Counted from the first letter of the stretch, positions 1-9,624 are shown. The stretch: DNA of 32,833 nucleotides from Bacteroidales bacterium KA00344 (GCA_001552765.1 KQ959439.1:1-32833), one strand, 5' to 3'. Notes: generated by a model from the sequence alone, not told the origin. Numbers and translations: made by a program.

Positions 1-66
1 ATATATGAGCCTGAAGAGGAACATGCCGTGGCTGTGGACGTGGTACGACCACCCAGAGCTGAATGA
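1..66 (+). CDS. Possible C-terminal end of a cytoplasmic protein (partial)
   Basis: Frame 1 is open from the window edge and stops at 64-66. It reads as 21 residues ending in an acidic and then basic tail (EPEEEHAVAVDVV, then RPPRAE). The third codon positions are rich in G and C, as in a real gene, but the stretch is too short to assign a family. Frame 2 also stays open to about 142 but is full of tryptophans and looks less protein-like. If real, the gene converges on the C10 peptidase gene that ends at 161. Confidence 0.3.
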   Translation: MYEPEEEHAVAVDVVRPPRAE

Positions 67-160
67 TCCGATCAGCCATCTGCTTGCTTCGTTTTTTTCC
101 TGCACATTGACACCCATCACGCTTACTGGGGGTATCCGTTGATGACATGAGGATATCGGT

Positions 161-2170
161 TCATCTGTCCTGCGGAACAATTATCTTTCTTCCATTGAAT
201 ATATAAATGCCTGGAAGATTAGGCCTCACTATTCGGCGACCGCTGAGATCAAACCATTTTCCAGCATTGGGACACCTGTCATGCTGAGATGCGTCTGGTA
301 GCAACAGGCTCCCGATATCTGTGGCGACAATATCCATTTTTCCTTGGCAGAGTTGGATGCCTTGCGCGTTTTCAACACTGAAAACATATTGTCCAACTTG
401 TTTCGGCCTGAACGTAAAAGCCACGCTATCTATTGCCCCAGCAGGAAGATATACGCCCGTGTATCCATACATTTTACCATTTACACTGAAATATAATCGA
501 TCGCTGAAACTGCCACCCGTGTTGGAGATAACAACCCGGACAAACTGATCATCATCAACTATTTTGCTGCCGATAACCTGCATATTAACTACAGCCAGTT
601 TCGGTTTCTCATGTGGCATGTCGCCTCGCGTTATACCCATCTTGAAATGTTTCACCTTCAAGGTTGAGATAAAAGCATCGGTGTTCGTACATTTCATCCA
701 TTCTGCATTGTCTTTTTTTCGACACAATGGCACAATGGCCCCCAACGTGTTCATGTCTCCCAACTGGTGTCCGAACGGCTTGAGTGAAAGGTTCAAGCTT
801 TTTTCGCCAAACGCTGGCAGAGGGGTAAACTCCTGACTGAAGAGAATATCGTTAAGTTTTCCATTCACATAAAGTCCCAAAGCCAATTCCACGTTAAGTG
901 GTTGTGCCATGATGTTCTTAAATGAAAATGTGCATGCTATTGACGGGAAATCCTGATCTACGTCCTGCCGACTTATCAACTGTTTGTCGAAATTTAGCTC
1001 CGAAACTTGTATGAGCGGTCTCTCAACTATATTGTTTTCAGGCTGCAGCCCAACAGCTGCTGAATGGAAGATCGTATATCCTTCTGTGTTGCCTAATCCT
1101 TCAGGAGCATAGGCGTTGAGCACAGACAAGCGGAAAAAACCGTTGCGCGACCCTCCCCATCCCCAGTTAATATGGAAATAGTCGCCCTTTTGATAGCCAT
1201 CGCATACAAAGGCATGCGAACCATCGGTTGGCGATGATGCAACATAGATAACAGGACGTCCAGCGGCCACCTCCTGATATATCATATCATTCCACTCTTC
1301 GGTGGTGTAATAATCCCTGATGACCAGCCGGGCATCTGCGTCATACCCGAAATAATTCACCATTGCTGGCACGATGAGATTGTCTGGAGCCGAGGAGCCT
1401 TGTTCGGTATATTCCATTTTCACAGCTGCTCCACACAGTCGCATGAGGTAAGCTACCGCCTCGTTTTCTTCATTGCTGCTGTCTTGTAGATAATTATCGG
1501 TCATCATATTCCACCGGAACGCATGCCACGGCATTTGCTCATGGCCCACTTCATGTCTTTCATATTTGTCGGCAGGAACGGGATGCGTAGTCTTTATATC
1601 TGGGCACCGCTGAGTATACATGACCTGTGCCATAGCTGTGGCAACACATCCTGTTGGCGCATGTCTCCCGTTCAGCACGGGACACTGTAAATTATAGGGC
1701 CACATCTGATTCCACTGCGCCTTGACCAGAGGAGTAACCATGTGCCTTTGAACGTTTCTGCCACCATTGTCGCGAGAAGACATCTCATCCTTTCCTGCAG
1801 CTGTTGCATGGCGTAAAGAAGACAGTTCCTGCTGATATGACCTGAGCAGTACGGACATACCGTCTGGCATGTCGTTGAGGTCAATTCCCCCACTGTCGGC
1901 ATAGGCCAAAATATCCTCGGTACGGCTGTCGCCAGAAACGATGGCAAAGCCCTGGCCACGTCCAATGTTAAAAGCATAGAAGTCGACCGCCATGCTGCTA
2001 CCATACTTAAAAGCCAAAGACACGTCCAAGGCTGCCTTGTCGGCACCCCGCGTTTGCCTTGATAAAACAAATGCCTTTGCCTTGCTCTCTGCTTCCTGAA
2101 GTGAGACAAATTGGGCATAAAGGCAGTGCGCAGAGAAATGTAAAACGATTAAAACGAAAAGTCTTCTCAT
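161..2170 (-). CDS. C10 family (streptopain/interpain-like) secreted cysteine peptidase
   Basis: This is a 669-residue secreted thiol protease of the SpeB/interpain family. A signal peptide covers about residues 1-20 and is followed by a Spi-type propeptide (VSLQEAESKAKAF). The catalytic Cys175 is in PTGCVATAMAQ, His319 is in GSHAFVCDGY, and HINWGWGG (333-340) carries the Asn/Trp of the active site. After about residue 380 come beta-rich Ig/CARDB-like stretches, then a tail (WFDLSGRRI...GIYIFNGRK) like those of the two LRR proteins in the same cluster. Interpain A of Prevotella intermedia is a known member that degrades haemoglobin; the substrate here is unknown. It is the last gene of the cluster, 63 bp after LRR protein B, with a hairpin in that gap. 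Family assignment is firm. Surface attachment or T9SS secretion through the tail is inference. Confidence 0.93.
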   Translation of the reverse strand: MRRLFVLIVLHFSAHCLYAQFVSLQEAESKAKAFVLSRQTRGADKAALDVSLAFKYGSSMAVDFYAFNIGRGQGFAIVSGDSRTEDILAYADSGGIDLNDMPDGMSVLLRSYQQELSSLRHATAAGKDEMSSRDNGGRNVQRHMVTPLVKAQWNQMWPYNLQCPVLNGRHAPTGCVATAMAQVMYTQRCPDIKTTHPVPADKYERHEVGHEQMPWHAFRWNMMTDNYLQDSSNEENEAVAYLMRLCGAAVKMEYTEQGSSAPDNLIVPAMVNYFGYDADARLVIRDYYTTEEWNDMIYQEVAAGRPVIYVASSPTDGSHAFVCDGYQKGDYFHINWGWGGSRNGFFRLSVLNAYAPEGLGNTEGYTIFHSAAVGLQPENNIVERPLIQVSELNFDKQLISRQDVDQDFPSIACTFSFKNIMAQPLNVELALGLYVNGKLNDILFSQEFTPLPAFGEKSLNLSLKPFGHQLGDMNTLGAIVPLCRKKDNAEWMKCTNTDAFISTLKVKHFKMGITRGDMPHEKPKLAVVNMQVIGSKIVDDDQFVRVVISNTGGSFSDRLYFSVNGKMYGYTGVYLPAGAIDSVAFTFRPKQVGQYVFSVENAQGIQLCQGKMDIVATDIGSLLLPDASQHDRCPNAGKWFDLSGRRIVRPNLPGIYIFNGRKIIVPQDR

Positions 2171-2189
2171 GTCGACATGAAAATCAAGT

Positions 2190-2218
2190 CAGGCTACCCG
2201 ACAACTATAGGTAGCCTG
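2190..2218 (-). terminator. Inverted repeat between LRR protein B and the C10 peptidase
   Basis: CAGGCTACC and GGTAGCCTG form a perfect 9-bp stem with an 11-nt loop, in the 63-bp gap between two genes of the same strand. On the minus strand the sequence that follows (ACTTGATTTTCATG) is only weakly T-rich. It could be a partial terminator, an mRNA-stabilising or processing hairpin, or an attenuator that lowers expression of the last gene. Confidence 0.5.
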
Positions 2219-2233
2219 CTGAAAAGTTAATAT

Positions 2234-3391
2234 TTATTTTGTTATCATCACTTTTTTACCATTGTGGATGTAAACACCGGAAGCGACCGGTTTCTTAATT
2301 CGCCTTCCACATAGGTCGAACCACACATCTTGTATATTCTCATGAGCATTAATTCCTGCAATACCTGTTACAGTATCTTCTTTTTTAAATGGAACACGCT
2401 TGGGCTTGCCGTTATCTCCAAGGATTAGTTTCATGGGAGACCAGCCTTTGGCTATAATAGCATTCAGCTGTGCTGAAGTACACTTGAACTTATCGGGCTC
2501 GAGTTCTGTCTTTAAAGTAATTACATGGTCGGAAGCTACGTTTTCGGCAAAAGAAGGCAAAGAGGCAATGAAATGGTCGAGTGCCTCATCCTGAAGTTCA
2601 TTTCCATAGACACTAACAACCTTCAATTTGGGACATCGTGAGAGGTCAAGGTTCTTCAGTCCGCAGAATCCCAGATATAGCTCCTCCAAGTCGGGCATAT
2701 CGGTTACATTCAGCATAGGTTTCAACCCTGGGCATTCGGTCAGGTCGACTAAACGCAGTTTTTTACAATCCAAGAAATCTGCCTTCGTAAGTTTAGGACA
2801 ATAAGACACGTCAAGATAGGTAAGGTTTTCGCTCTTGCCCATATCTATAGTCTCGAAGTCTTGATTATTATAAAACTCCGCTTTCTGAAGACTATTGTTT
2901 GCCGGTATCACAATCTTCTTCATATGGGTCTTTACTACCTTAATTTTCTCGACCGTTTCAGGAAATTTCAGTTCGTTGCAGCCTACGATTCCGATCGTCA
3001 CACTCTTAAGATGTTTGTTGCCCGTGAGGTCAATATCGGTAATACAATAACACTGGCGGAAGTCAAAATCTTCAACATTGCTCTTGATACAGAAAGTGCC
3101 CTCGCCCCTGATTTGCATATTCAGTTGATTTCCATAATCTGGGAAAACATCCCACTTGACTATATCACCTTCAAGAAAAACGTTTACATCCCTTTTAGGT
3201 GTGGGAGAGAATGTCATGTAGATGGGTCTCGATTCATCCGGGTTGACCTTGGTAAACTTCATAACACCCAAGTTTTGCGTGTTCTCATTTGTTTGATTTC
3301 CTACTACACCATTGTTCTCTGCTGCTTTCACCGTGCCCATTGCACAGAACAGCAAAGCCAAAATTAACGTGCTACTAAAATTCTTTTTCAT
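2234..3391 (-). CDS. Secreted leucine-rich-repeat protein (LRR protein B)
   Basis: This 385-residue protein has a signal peptide (MKKNFSSTLILALLFCAMGTVKA) and a run of irregular repeats of about 20-24 residues, such as LTYLDVSYCPKL, LRLVDLTECPGL, LEELYLGFCGLKNLDLSRCPKLKV (split here: LEELYLGFCGL, NLDLSRCPKL). The cysteine-containing LDVS/LDLS spacing resembles internalin-J-type repeats. It ends in the tail VWFDLCGRRI...GVYIHNGKK that is shared with the C10 peptidase and LRR protein A. It is a diverged paralogue of LRR protein A at the other end of the cluster (385 against 386 residues, same layout). It lies 25 bp after the M16 gene. LRR domains bind proteins, so an adhesin or substrate-binding role is plausible but not shown. 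Confidence 0.85.
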   Translation of the reverse strand: MKKNFSSTLILALLFCAMGTVKAAENNGVVGNQTNENTQNLGVMKFTKVNPDESRPIYMTFSPTPKRDVNVFLEGDIVKWDVFPDYGNQLNMQIRGEGTFCIKSNVEDFDFRQCYCITDIDLTGNKHLKSVTIGIVGCNELKFPETVEKIKVVKTHMKKIVIPANNSLQKAEFYNNQDFETIDMGKSENLTYLDVSYCPKLTKADFLDCKKLRLVDLTECPGLKPMLNVTDMPDLEELYLGFCGLKNLDLSRCPKLKVVSVYGNELQDEALDHFIASLPSFAENVASDHVITLKTELEPDKFKCTSAQLNAIIAKGWSPMKLILGDNGKPKRVPFKKEDTVTGIAGINAHENIQDVWFDLCGRRIKKPVASGVYIHNGKKVMITK

Positions 3392-3416
3392 AATTAGTTA
3401 ATTAGTTAAAATTTTA

Positions 3417-6227
3417 TTAATCTGTTGTCATTGTCACTTCAATACGATTTCCCTGAGAGAGCAGGTCACTCAGGACAAGTCTAACATCTTCACAAGTCAT
3501 GTCATTTACTATTTTGGTGAAGTTTGTATCTAAGTCGATGCCATTGTAAAGGTCATTATAGAGAACATATTCCCAATAGTTGTTCATGCGCAGCACTTGA
3601 TTGTATGTTTTCAGTTCATAGGCTTTCACTTTGTCAAGGTCAGCTTGTTCGGGACCATCGACAGCCATTTTTTTGAGTTGTTCATAGACAATCGGAATAA
3701 CTCTCCGATATTTTTCTGGAGCTGTTCTGAAGGCTATTCGCAGCAAAGCCTCATTATGGGGCTGACACTCTAAGTTTCCGCTAACCTCAACACTGTAGGC
3801 TCCACCCTCGTCTTCGCGTATCTTATCAGTGTAGACTATACGTAGCAGTTGCCCCACGGCATCCATCAGCAGATTATTTTTTTCAGTATAAGGCAATTCC
3901 CCCTTGATGACAATGGTTGTTGTGGCTGAAGGTGTTTTCTGTTGCTTGGTGAAAATTTTCACCACATCTCCGTCGACAAGCCGTGCACCGAGCTTTCCAA
4001 CCTCCTCGTGCTGTCCCGTTGAAGGCAGTGTGGCCATGTATTGGCATAACAGTGGCCGAAGAACACTTGCGTCGATGTTGCCAGTAAGGATAAGGTTGAA
4101 ATCAGCAGCATTGCCGAAGCGTTCTCTGTAAATCTGCATGATGCGAGTGTAGTCTACATTTTTTAACTTGTCTTTGGTCATTGATTCCAGTCGACTGGTA
4201 TGATAAGAAATGGCGTGCAGCGTATCATTGTAAGCAATGAGAGGGTTAACATGGGTGTTGGTAAGAAATTCTCTCTGCTGATCCATAAGATTTCTAAAGG
4301 CAGCAGGGTCGTACCTTGGAGCAGTAAAATAGAGATAGGTTAGCTCGAATAGCGTCTTCAAGTCCTTACTCGAAGAGCTTCCTTTCATACCCTCAGTCTC
4401 GTTGGTAATAAACGGTGTGACATCGGCCGTGTTGCCCGCAAGCATCTTTTCAAGTCCGGTTTCTGAAAATTCTCCCAAACCACCGGCCGTTGCTCCTGAA
4501 ATAAGATAGGTAAGGTTGGGCATTTCATGATTAGCGTATACATCTTTACCTCCCTTACTGTATAGATTCATTATAATCTCGTCAGCCTCATAATTGGTTG
4601 TCTTGGCGTAGACATGCATGCCGTTGGAGAGTATAAACTCGGTATACCCATATTTATAAGGCTTTTCATCCACAATGGTTCCGGGCTTCGGCAAATGGCT
4701 AACAAGCTTGTTAGCAAGCTTCTCGTCAACGTAGGACTCATAGTCAGCGGCTTGTGCTTTGGCGACGATTTTTTCTATACAAGCGTGCGAAGGCAGAGTC
4801 ACGCCCTGTTTGTCTGGTGCATAGAGTGTAACTACCTGGTTTTTATCAGTAACCATTTCCTTAACCTTGCCGTTTACATCGGCAAGCGTTACACTCCTGT
4901 CCAACGCCCTGACAAGCTCGAGTTCGTCTTCTGGTGCAATTATGGGCGATGCCTCCAGGAAGTTTTCCACACATTGTTCCACGAAATCGCTGTTGCGTCT
5001 GTCGTTCTTATCCGTAACGTCGACTTCGGCATAATTCATCAGCACAGCCTTTGCCCGTGCCAGTTCGGTTTCAGTGAAGCCCATTTTCCGTGCACGCTCT
5101 GTCTCAGCTACAATGACACGTATACCTGCTTCGATCTTTTGCTCCTTGAATACTCCCGACAGTTCAAAAGCCTGCTTCGTATTAGCCAAAAAAAAGTTGC
5201 CATCGCTTACCGATGCAGAGATCAGTGGCGAGCTGTCAGCTTTGACCAGTTCATCGAGTCGTTCATTAATCATCATGCGAACAAGATGTTCAAGGTATTC
5301 GTCTCGATATGTTTTCACTGTGCCACGGTCGCTCCATGGTGTCACATCCCGCTTCATATAGAGAGAGAAGTTCACAGTAGGCTGCTCCTTATCGGTAGCT
5401 GTGTATAAAATCATTTTTTCGTTGTCGGGTATCGCATAACAGGGGCGATCGGCTGCGTTCGAGGGCATTGGAATGTCACTAAACAAGCTGCATATTTTCT
5501 GTTCTATGCGATCTACATTAATATCGCCCACCACGATAACTGCTTGAAGATCGGGTCGGTACCATTTATGATAATAATCACGCAGATTTTGATAAGGAAA
5601 GTTCATCACGATATCCATATTGCCAATTGGCATGCAGTCAGCATATTTGCTTCCTCCATAGATGACAGGCATGGCAGCTTCGGCCAGACGTTGCATGGCC
5701 ATGCCAGCACGTCTGGTACGCCATTCCTCCAAGATTACGCCCCGTTCCTTATCTATCTCCTTGTCTTCCAACAGCAGACCGTGACTCCAATCTTGTAGAA
5801 TGAGTAAGCAAGAATCGACAATTCCCTCCCGCATCACAGGAACCGCTGAAACATTATATACAGTGCGATCTACGCTGGTATATGCATTCAGGTTGGTGCC
5901 AAACTTAATGCCAATGCTTTCGCACCATTTTACGATATTAGGCTGGCGGTCAGTTCCAGGAAAATGTCTTGTACCGTTGAAGGCCATGTGTTCCAAGAAA
6001 TGAGCCAACCCACGCTGTTGTTGCTCCTCAAGAATAGATCCTACACGCTGTGCAAAGTAGAAATCAGCAAGACCTGGAGACTGTGCATTGTGGCGGATAT
6101 AATAGGTAAGGCCATTGGGCAGTTTACCTTGTCGAATGGTGCTGTCGACGCTTATGGGTGTATGGCGAGCCTGTATGGCGAGCGAAGCCATGACCGAGAG
6201 TGTGAGTGTAAATAATATTTTTGACAT
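3417..6227 (-). CDS. M16 family (insulinase/PqqL-like) zinc metallopeptidase
   Basis: This is a 936-residue protein with two M16 halves, the usual length for Bacteroidetes members. A signal peptide of about 20 residues (cleavage near IQA-RH) puts it in the periplasm or outside the cell. The inverted zinc motif HxxEH is intact (His76, Glu79, His80 in HFLEHMAFNG), and the downstream glutamates in DKERGVILEEW (161-168) fit the third ligand. The second half contains the arginine/tyrosine region typical of the non-catalytic domain (EGGAYSVEVSG). M16 peptidases cut short peptides trapped in a closed chamber, so this enzyme probably finishes the digestion of peptides made by other proteases. It is 66 bp downstream of the DUF4876-like gene and 25 bp upstream of LRR protein B. 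Confidence 0.93.
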   Translation of the reverse strand: MSKILFTLTLSVMASLAIQARHTPISVDSTIRQGKLPNGLTYYIRHNAQSPGLADFYFAQRVGSILEEQQQRGLAHFLEHMAFNGTRHFPGTDRQPNIVKWCESIGIKFGTNLNAYTSVDRTVYNVSAVPVMREGIVDSCLLILQDWSHGLLLEDKEIDKERGVILEEWRTRRAGMAMQRLAEAAMPVIYGGSKYADCMPIGNMDIVMNFPYQNLRDYYHKWYRPDLQAVIVVGDINVDRIEQKICSLFSDIPMPSNAADRPCYAIPDNEKMILYTATDKEQPTVNFSLYMKRDVTPWSDRGTVKTYRDEYLEHLVRMMINERLDELVKADSSPLISASVSDGNFFLANTKQAFELSGVFKEQKIEAGIRVIVAETERARKMGFTETELARAKAVLMNYAEVDVTDKNDRRNSDFVEQCVENFLEASPIIAPEDELELVRALDRSVTLADVNGKVKEMVTDKNQVVTLYAPDKQGVTLPSHACIEKIVAKAQAADYESYVDEKLANKLVSHLPKPGTIVDEKPYKYGYTEFILSNGMHVYAKTTNYEADEIIMNLYSKGGKDVYANHEMPNLTYLISGATAGGLGEFSETGLEKMLAGNTADVTPFITNETEGMKGSSSSKDLKTLFELTYLYFTAPRYDPAAFRNLMDQQREFLTNTHVNPLIAYNDTLHAISYHTSRLESMTKDKLKNVDYTRIMQIYRERFGNAADFNLILTGNIDASVLRPLLCQYMATLPSTGQHEEVGKLGARLVDGDVVKIFTKQQKTPSATTTIVIKGELPYTEKNNLLMDAVGQLLRIVYTDKIREDEGGAYSVEVSGNLECQPHNEALLRIAFRTAPEKYRRVIPIVYEQLKKMAVDGPEQADLDKVKAYELKTYNQVLRMNNYWEYVLYNDLYNGIDLDTNFTKIVNDMTCEDVRLVLSDLLSQGNRIEVTMTTD

Positions 6228-6293
6228 ACTGTTGTTGAATATAGGTGAGTTATTGTGCAGAATTGCCCGACAGGGCAGACTATATTATGTATG

Positions 6294-7664
6294 CTACATT
6301 CCCCTAAGTTTCTTAGCGAAATAGGAAGGTTGTGCGTTGGGTACGAAATCTTCTGTTGAATTATTGGTATCTATCCATTTACCTTTCCCGCCAAAGTTTT
6401 GGTCTACCATCCATGTCCCTGGAACGTTATTGATAGTGGCTGACTCTTCCACATAGCTATGTCCCTCGCGCTTACGTATCACTGCATGAGTGTAACGGTT
6501 TTCATCGAAGTCGACATGCCCACAATATGTATATCCTTTGTCCAGTCGCGGTGAGGTAAGCAGCCATTCGTGACTAGCCGGCACCGAAAGGTTCACAGCA
6601 TCGACCACCCATTCGTTGGGCATGAAATATTCATTTTCGTTCATGGGTATCACGAAGTCGCCTTGTCTGAATATATAGCTGAACTTGTAGCGGAATTTGG
6701 TCATGTAGGTTTTCCTGTCGACCAAGGGGCGGGCTATGGCATAAGATTTAACCCCTCTGGTATGAAACACGAAACAGCCCTCAAAGTTGGCATACCAGTT
6801 CTCAAGATTAGGCACGCCGGGCACGTCATGATCTCCTTCTGGATGCGTGACATTGTCATAGATCTCAAAATCAGCCTTACTCAGGTCTATCGAGTGTGGG
6901 TTGATAAGCGTATGATCTTCGGCAGTGAGGGCGATGGTGATTTCTTCTCCGGGTTTTACAGGCACGTCCCTACCAGTTCCCGGAATGACATAGATCGTGA
7001 CGATAGTCATAGCTCTGTCCATAATGTTGGGCTGGTAGTCGTGCAAGTCATCGCTGGTAAAGAATGTTTCGATGAAAGCCAATCCGTCGGCATACATCAC
7101 CGTGTCACTATTATTGCCAAACTTAATATATTGGTCATCGGTATACATGTATCCGTCGGGGGTAGTGCTTCCCGTGAAATAGATTTCAGTGATGAGGAAG
7201 CCTTCACTTGCATTGTAAACGCTCAAAGCCACACGTGTGCTTGTCACAGTTGTACCCGGCTTGATGTCAATTTTTTCGCGCGTGGCCTTTACCGTTGCCT
7301 TGAGTTTCTGTACCTTGTTGTTTTGCTTCTTCCCAGACGCACTATTCATTACCATTTGGTATTCCACATTGCCTGTCACCTTCATATCGTACATGCCGGC
7401 TGGCAGCGTCAGTGTGTCGGTGAGTAGTTCATCCGAAAAGGAAAAATGATCCGTCGTATAAACCTTCTTTGTCTGTATGTTAGTGAGCACAGCCTTGATA
7501 TTGCTCACTTTAGGATTACTGATATCGCAAGGGAGATCCAATGTTATGACATGCTTCACCATCTGCTCCTCGCGTCTGGGAGTATCATCATCTACACATG
7601 ATGACATACAAAAAAGAATAGAACACAAGGCTGTGATCAATGTTGTGCTTATAAATTTTTTCAT
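6294..7664 (-). CDS. DUF4876-like surface lipoprotein
   Basis: This 456-residue lipoprotein has a signal peptide with lipobox MSSC at Cys23, followed by VDDD. Residues about 35-165 form a beta-rich domain with the pattern of DUF4876 (HVITLDLPCDI, LTDTLTLPAGMYDMKVTG). A longer C-terminal part follows, containing ITEIYFTGSTTPDGYMYTDD and a stretch on naming of coordinates and life-like turns (DDQYIKFGNNSDT). I recognise DUF4876 by pattern; its function is unknown. Such proteins are usually found beside TonB receptors and DUF6850-type barrels, as here (62 bp after the barrel gene). A role as a surface-exposed partner of the receptor is inference. Confidence 0.8.
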   Translation of the reverse strand: MKKFISTTLITALCSILFCMSSCVDDDTPRREEQMVKHVITLDLPCDISNPKVSNIKAVLTNIQTKKVYTTDHFSFSDELLTDTLTLPAGMYDMKVTGNVEYQMVMNSASGKKQNNKVQKLKATVKATREKIDIKPGTTVTSTRVALSVYNASEGFLITEIYFTGSTTPDGYMYTDDQYIKFGNNSDTVMYADGLAFIETFFTSDDLHDYQPNIMDRAMTIVTIYVIPGTGRDVPVKPGEEITIALTAEDHTLINPHSIDLSKADFEIYDNVTHPEGDHDVPGVPNLENWYANFEGCFVFHTRGVKSYAIARPLVDRKTYMTKFRYKFSYIFRQGDFVIPMNENEYFMPNEWVVDAVNLSVPASHEWLLTSPRLDKGYTYCGHVDFDENRYTHAVIRKREGHSYVEESATINNVPGTWMVDQNFGGKGKWIDTNNSTEDFVPNAQPSYFAKKLRGM

Positions 7665-7726
7665 TACAGTATTATTTAGTTGGATGTTTATTTCGTTATG
7701 TAGTATACTCTAAAATTTCCTTGTTT

Positions 7727-9235
7727 TCAGAAAGCAATGCCTACGATTGTTTCCAGTGTGGTTTTTTTGCGATCGGGCAACTTGCGATGACATCCTTTGA
7801 CTGCCACAAAAGCTCCAGTCCCTTTCCAAGCCGCCGGCATAAAGTATAGCTTAACCAAACCGGATAGGTCGGTGTAGTTGGCTTTGGCTACAGCGAACAT
7901 GTCGTCACACAGTTCAGTTGTAAGTTTGTTCATCATAGCGTAAGGCATGACGTGACGACTTGTTTTGTTAACCATGCGCATGACATCAGCGTTCCAGACC
8001 AGAAATATATGCTGACCTATCTTCACATCTTGTTGGATACCCGCTTGGGCATAGACTCCCGTGGCTTCCATGATACGCTCCACTCTCGTGTATCGTGTAC
8101 TGCAGGACTTCCTACCGACCCTTGCTTCTGCTGTGAAGCTTTGTCGTCCGTCCACATGCATTGCACCGCCCAAAAAGAAGTCCTTGAGGGTATTCCGATA
8201 CATGGTAAGCGTAATGAGCGACTGAAACTCTGTGCCCGATGCACTGCCAGCAATGTGCTCATCGCCATTGCGAAACTCTATTTTAAGGCCACCGTATGTG
8301 CTCCATCCTATCTTGCCCCCATGCTTCCAACCTGCACTTGCACAGATTTGTTCGACATACAACGTTGAGATAGGCAGTGCGTTGAGTTCCGTAAGAATTT
8401 TCTCGTAGGGCATCATACGGTAGGCTGTGGACAAATAGGCACCGTTGCCATTTTTCGGACAAATGTTCAGGTCGGTCATGAAACCTAATCCCTTGTAGTA
8501 GCAAATGCGGTTGCCCCCGGCAAAACGCAAATAGTGGGTGCCGAGTCCAGTCATATGATACTCAGGCTTTACGCCCAGCTCATTATAAAACTGCACGTCG
8601 TTGGTTTGTTTGTAAATGTTACCTCCGGCACCCACACCAACTTTATAGTCCCTAAGATCTATACTAGCTCCCATGCTAACTCTAAGGTCAGTGGCTATAC
8701 CACGTGGTCTGGGGTCGGTCATGCGAAACTCGTGCTCTGCTCTGAAATTGAGGGCAGCTCCTATTGACCATTTTCCTGCAGAAAATGAGTAGCCGCCGAA
8801 AAAGGCGTATTGCTCATTTTTGAGATTTCCACCCACGGTGTCAGCCATCACATAGGGATAGAGCAGAGCATAGTCGGAGGTAGAGCAAAATCTGATATTG
8901 TAACGCTCCCCTGTACGATACGAAGCTCCTCCCCAAACAGTGCTTTTAATGCCCAATTTCAGATAAGAGTCTACATAGGCCTTGGCTATGAAATGTCCGG
9001 TGCCCAGTTGGCTGACAAGCGCCTTGGATTCATGTCTATAGTCAGCCACAAGTCCCAATTCAGTGTACGACGTTCGATAAGCCTCGTTCATGAAGGCAGG
9101 ATTTTGCCTGTAGTCAGCCAACACATCAAGCCACCGGCTATTATGTTCTGCCACAGCCGACGAATCTCCAACGGCAGCGGACACCTGCCATGTCGTCAGA
9201 AACAAAAAAAAGAGTATAAGCCAGTACTTTTTCAT
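7727..9235 (-). CDS. DUF6850-like outer-membrane beta-barrel protein
   Basis: This 502-residue protein has a signal peptide (cleaved near QVSA-AVGD). The rest is made of alternating short amphipathic strands rich in Gly, Tyr and aromatic residues (AFFGGYSFSAGKWSIGAAL, KVGVGAGGNIYKQ), as expected for a barrel. The segment SAVAEHNSRWLDVLADYRQNP near the N-terminus and the DPRPRG turn agree with the DUF6850 family as I know it. The protein ends in GIAF with a C-terminal Phe, typical of a BAM-assembled barrel. Its gene starts 2 bp after the stop of the small lipoprotein, so the two are probably translationally coupled. Substrate and mechanism are unknown. Confidence 0.75.
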   Translation of the reverse strand: MKKYWLILFFLFLTTWQVSAAVGDSSAVAEHNSRWLDVLADYRQNPAFMNEAYRTSYTELGLVADYRHESKALVSQLGTGHFIAKAYVDSYLKLGIKSTVWGGASYRTGERYNIRFCSTSDYALLYPYVMADTVGGNLKNEQYAFFGGYSFSAGKWSIGAALNFRAEHEFRMTDPRPRGIATDLRVSMGASIDLRDYKVGVGAGGNIYKQTNDVQFYNELGVKPEYHMTGLGTHYLRFAGGNRICYYKGLGFMTDLNICPKNGNGAYLSTAYRMMPYEKILTELNALPISTLYVEQICASAGWKHGGKIGWSTYGGLKIEFRNGDEHIAGSASGTEFQSLITLTMYRNTLKDFFLGGAMHVDGRQSFTAEARVGRKSCSTRYTRVERIMEATGVYAQAGIQQDVKIGQHIFLVWNADVMRMVNKTSRHVMPYAMMNKLTTELCDDMFAVAKANYTDLSGLVKLYFMPAAWKGTGAFVAVKGCHRKLPDRKKTTLETIVGIAF

Positions 9236-9237
9236 AG

Positions 9238-9624
9238 TTACATTAAGATGAGTCGAGTCAACACGATGGTAGGGTGTTGCGTAATCTCCACATAATCTAA
9301 GGTAGCTCTAAAATACCTTATCTGGAGTGAAGCATTTTTGTCATTCTTATTCGTGAAGACAAGTGTTCCCTCTGCATCCAAGGAGTATGCACCCCGCAGC
9401 AGTTGAAAATTTGTGGTCGACAGGTTGAAAGTTGACGAGGCGTATTTGTAACCATTGCTCAGATTTCGCAATATTACGGTTCCCTGCATTTTCTCAAGCT
9501 TGATGCTGTCTGGTATCACAATGTTTACTGCTGCCGTTGTATCATAATCCTCATGATCCTCGCGACAGCCTGTCAGTGCAACAATCATGACAACCGAAAG
9601 AAAGAATATGGTATTTTTCTTCAT
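9238..9624 (-). CDS. Small lipoprotein resembling a lone DUF4876 N-terminal domain
   Basis: This is a 128-residue protein with a clear lipobox LTGC at Cys20 followed by REDHED. The body lines up by eye with the N-terminal domain of the 456-residue DUF4876-like lipoprotein two genes downstream: VNIVIPDSIKLEKMQGTVIL matches ITLDLPCDI...VSNIKAVL, LRGAYSLDAEGTLVF matches LPAGMYDMKVTGNVEY, and PTIVLTRLIL matches TTVTSTRVAL. It lacks the long C-terminal part. Its ATG overlaps the TGA of the TonB receptor gene (ATGA), so it is translationally coupled to the receptor. A lipoprotein lid or accessory to the receptor is one possibility. No experimental function is known to me. Confidence 0.75.
   Translation of the reverse strand: MKKNTIFFLSVVMIVALTGCREDHEDYDTTAAVNIVIPDSIKLEKMQGTVILRNLSNGYKYASSTFNLSTTNFQLLRGAYSLDAEGTLVFTNKNDKNASLQIRYFRATLDYVEITQHPTIVLTRLILM

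Noticed and set aside
6570..7427. Open frame of 285 codons on the plus strand within the DUF4876-like gene
   Set aside because: Antisense to a lipoprotein with a clear lipobox; its His- and Cys-rich translation looks random.
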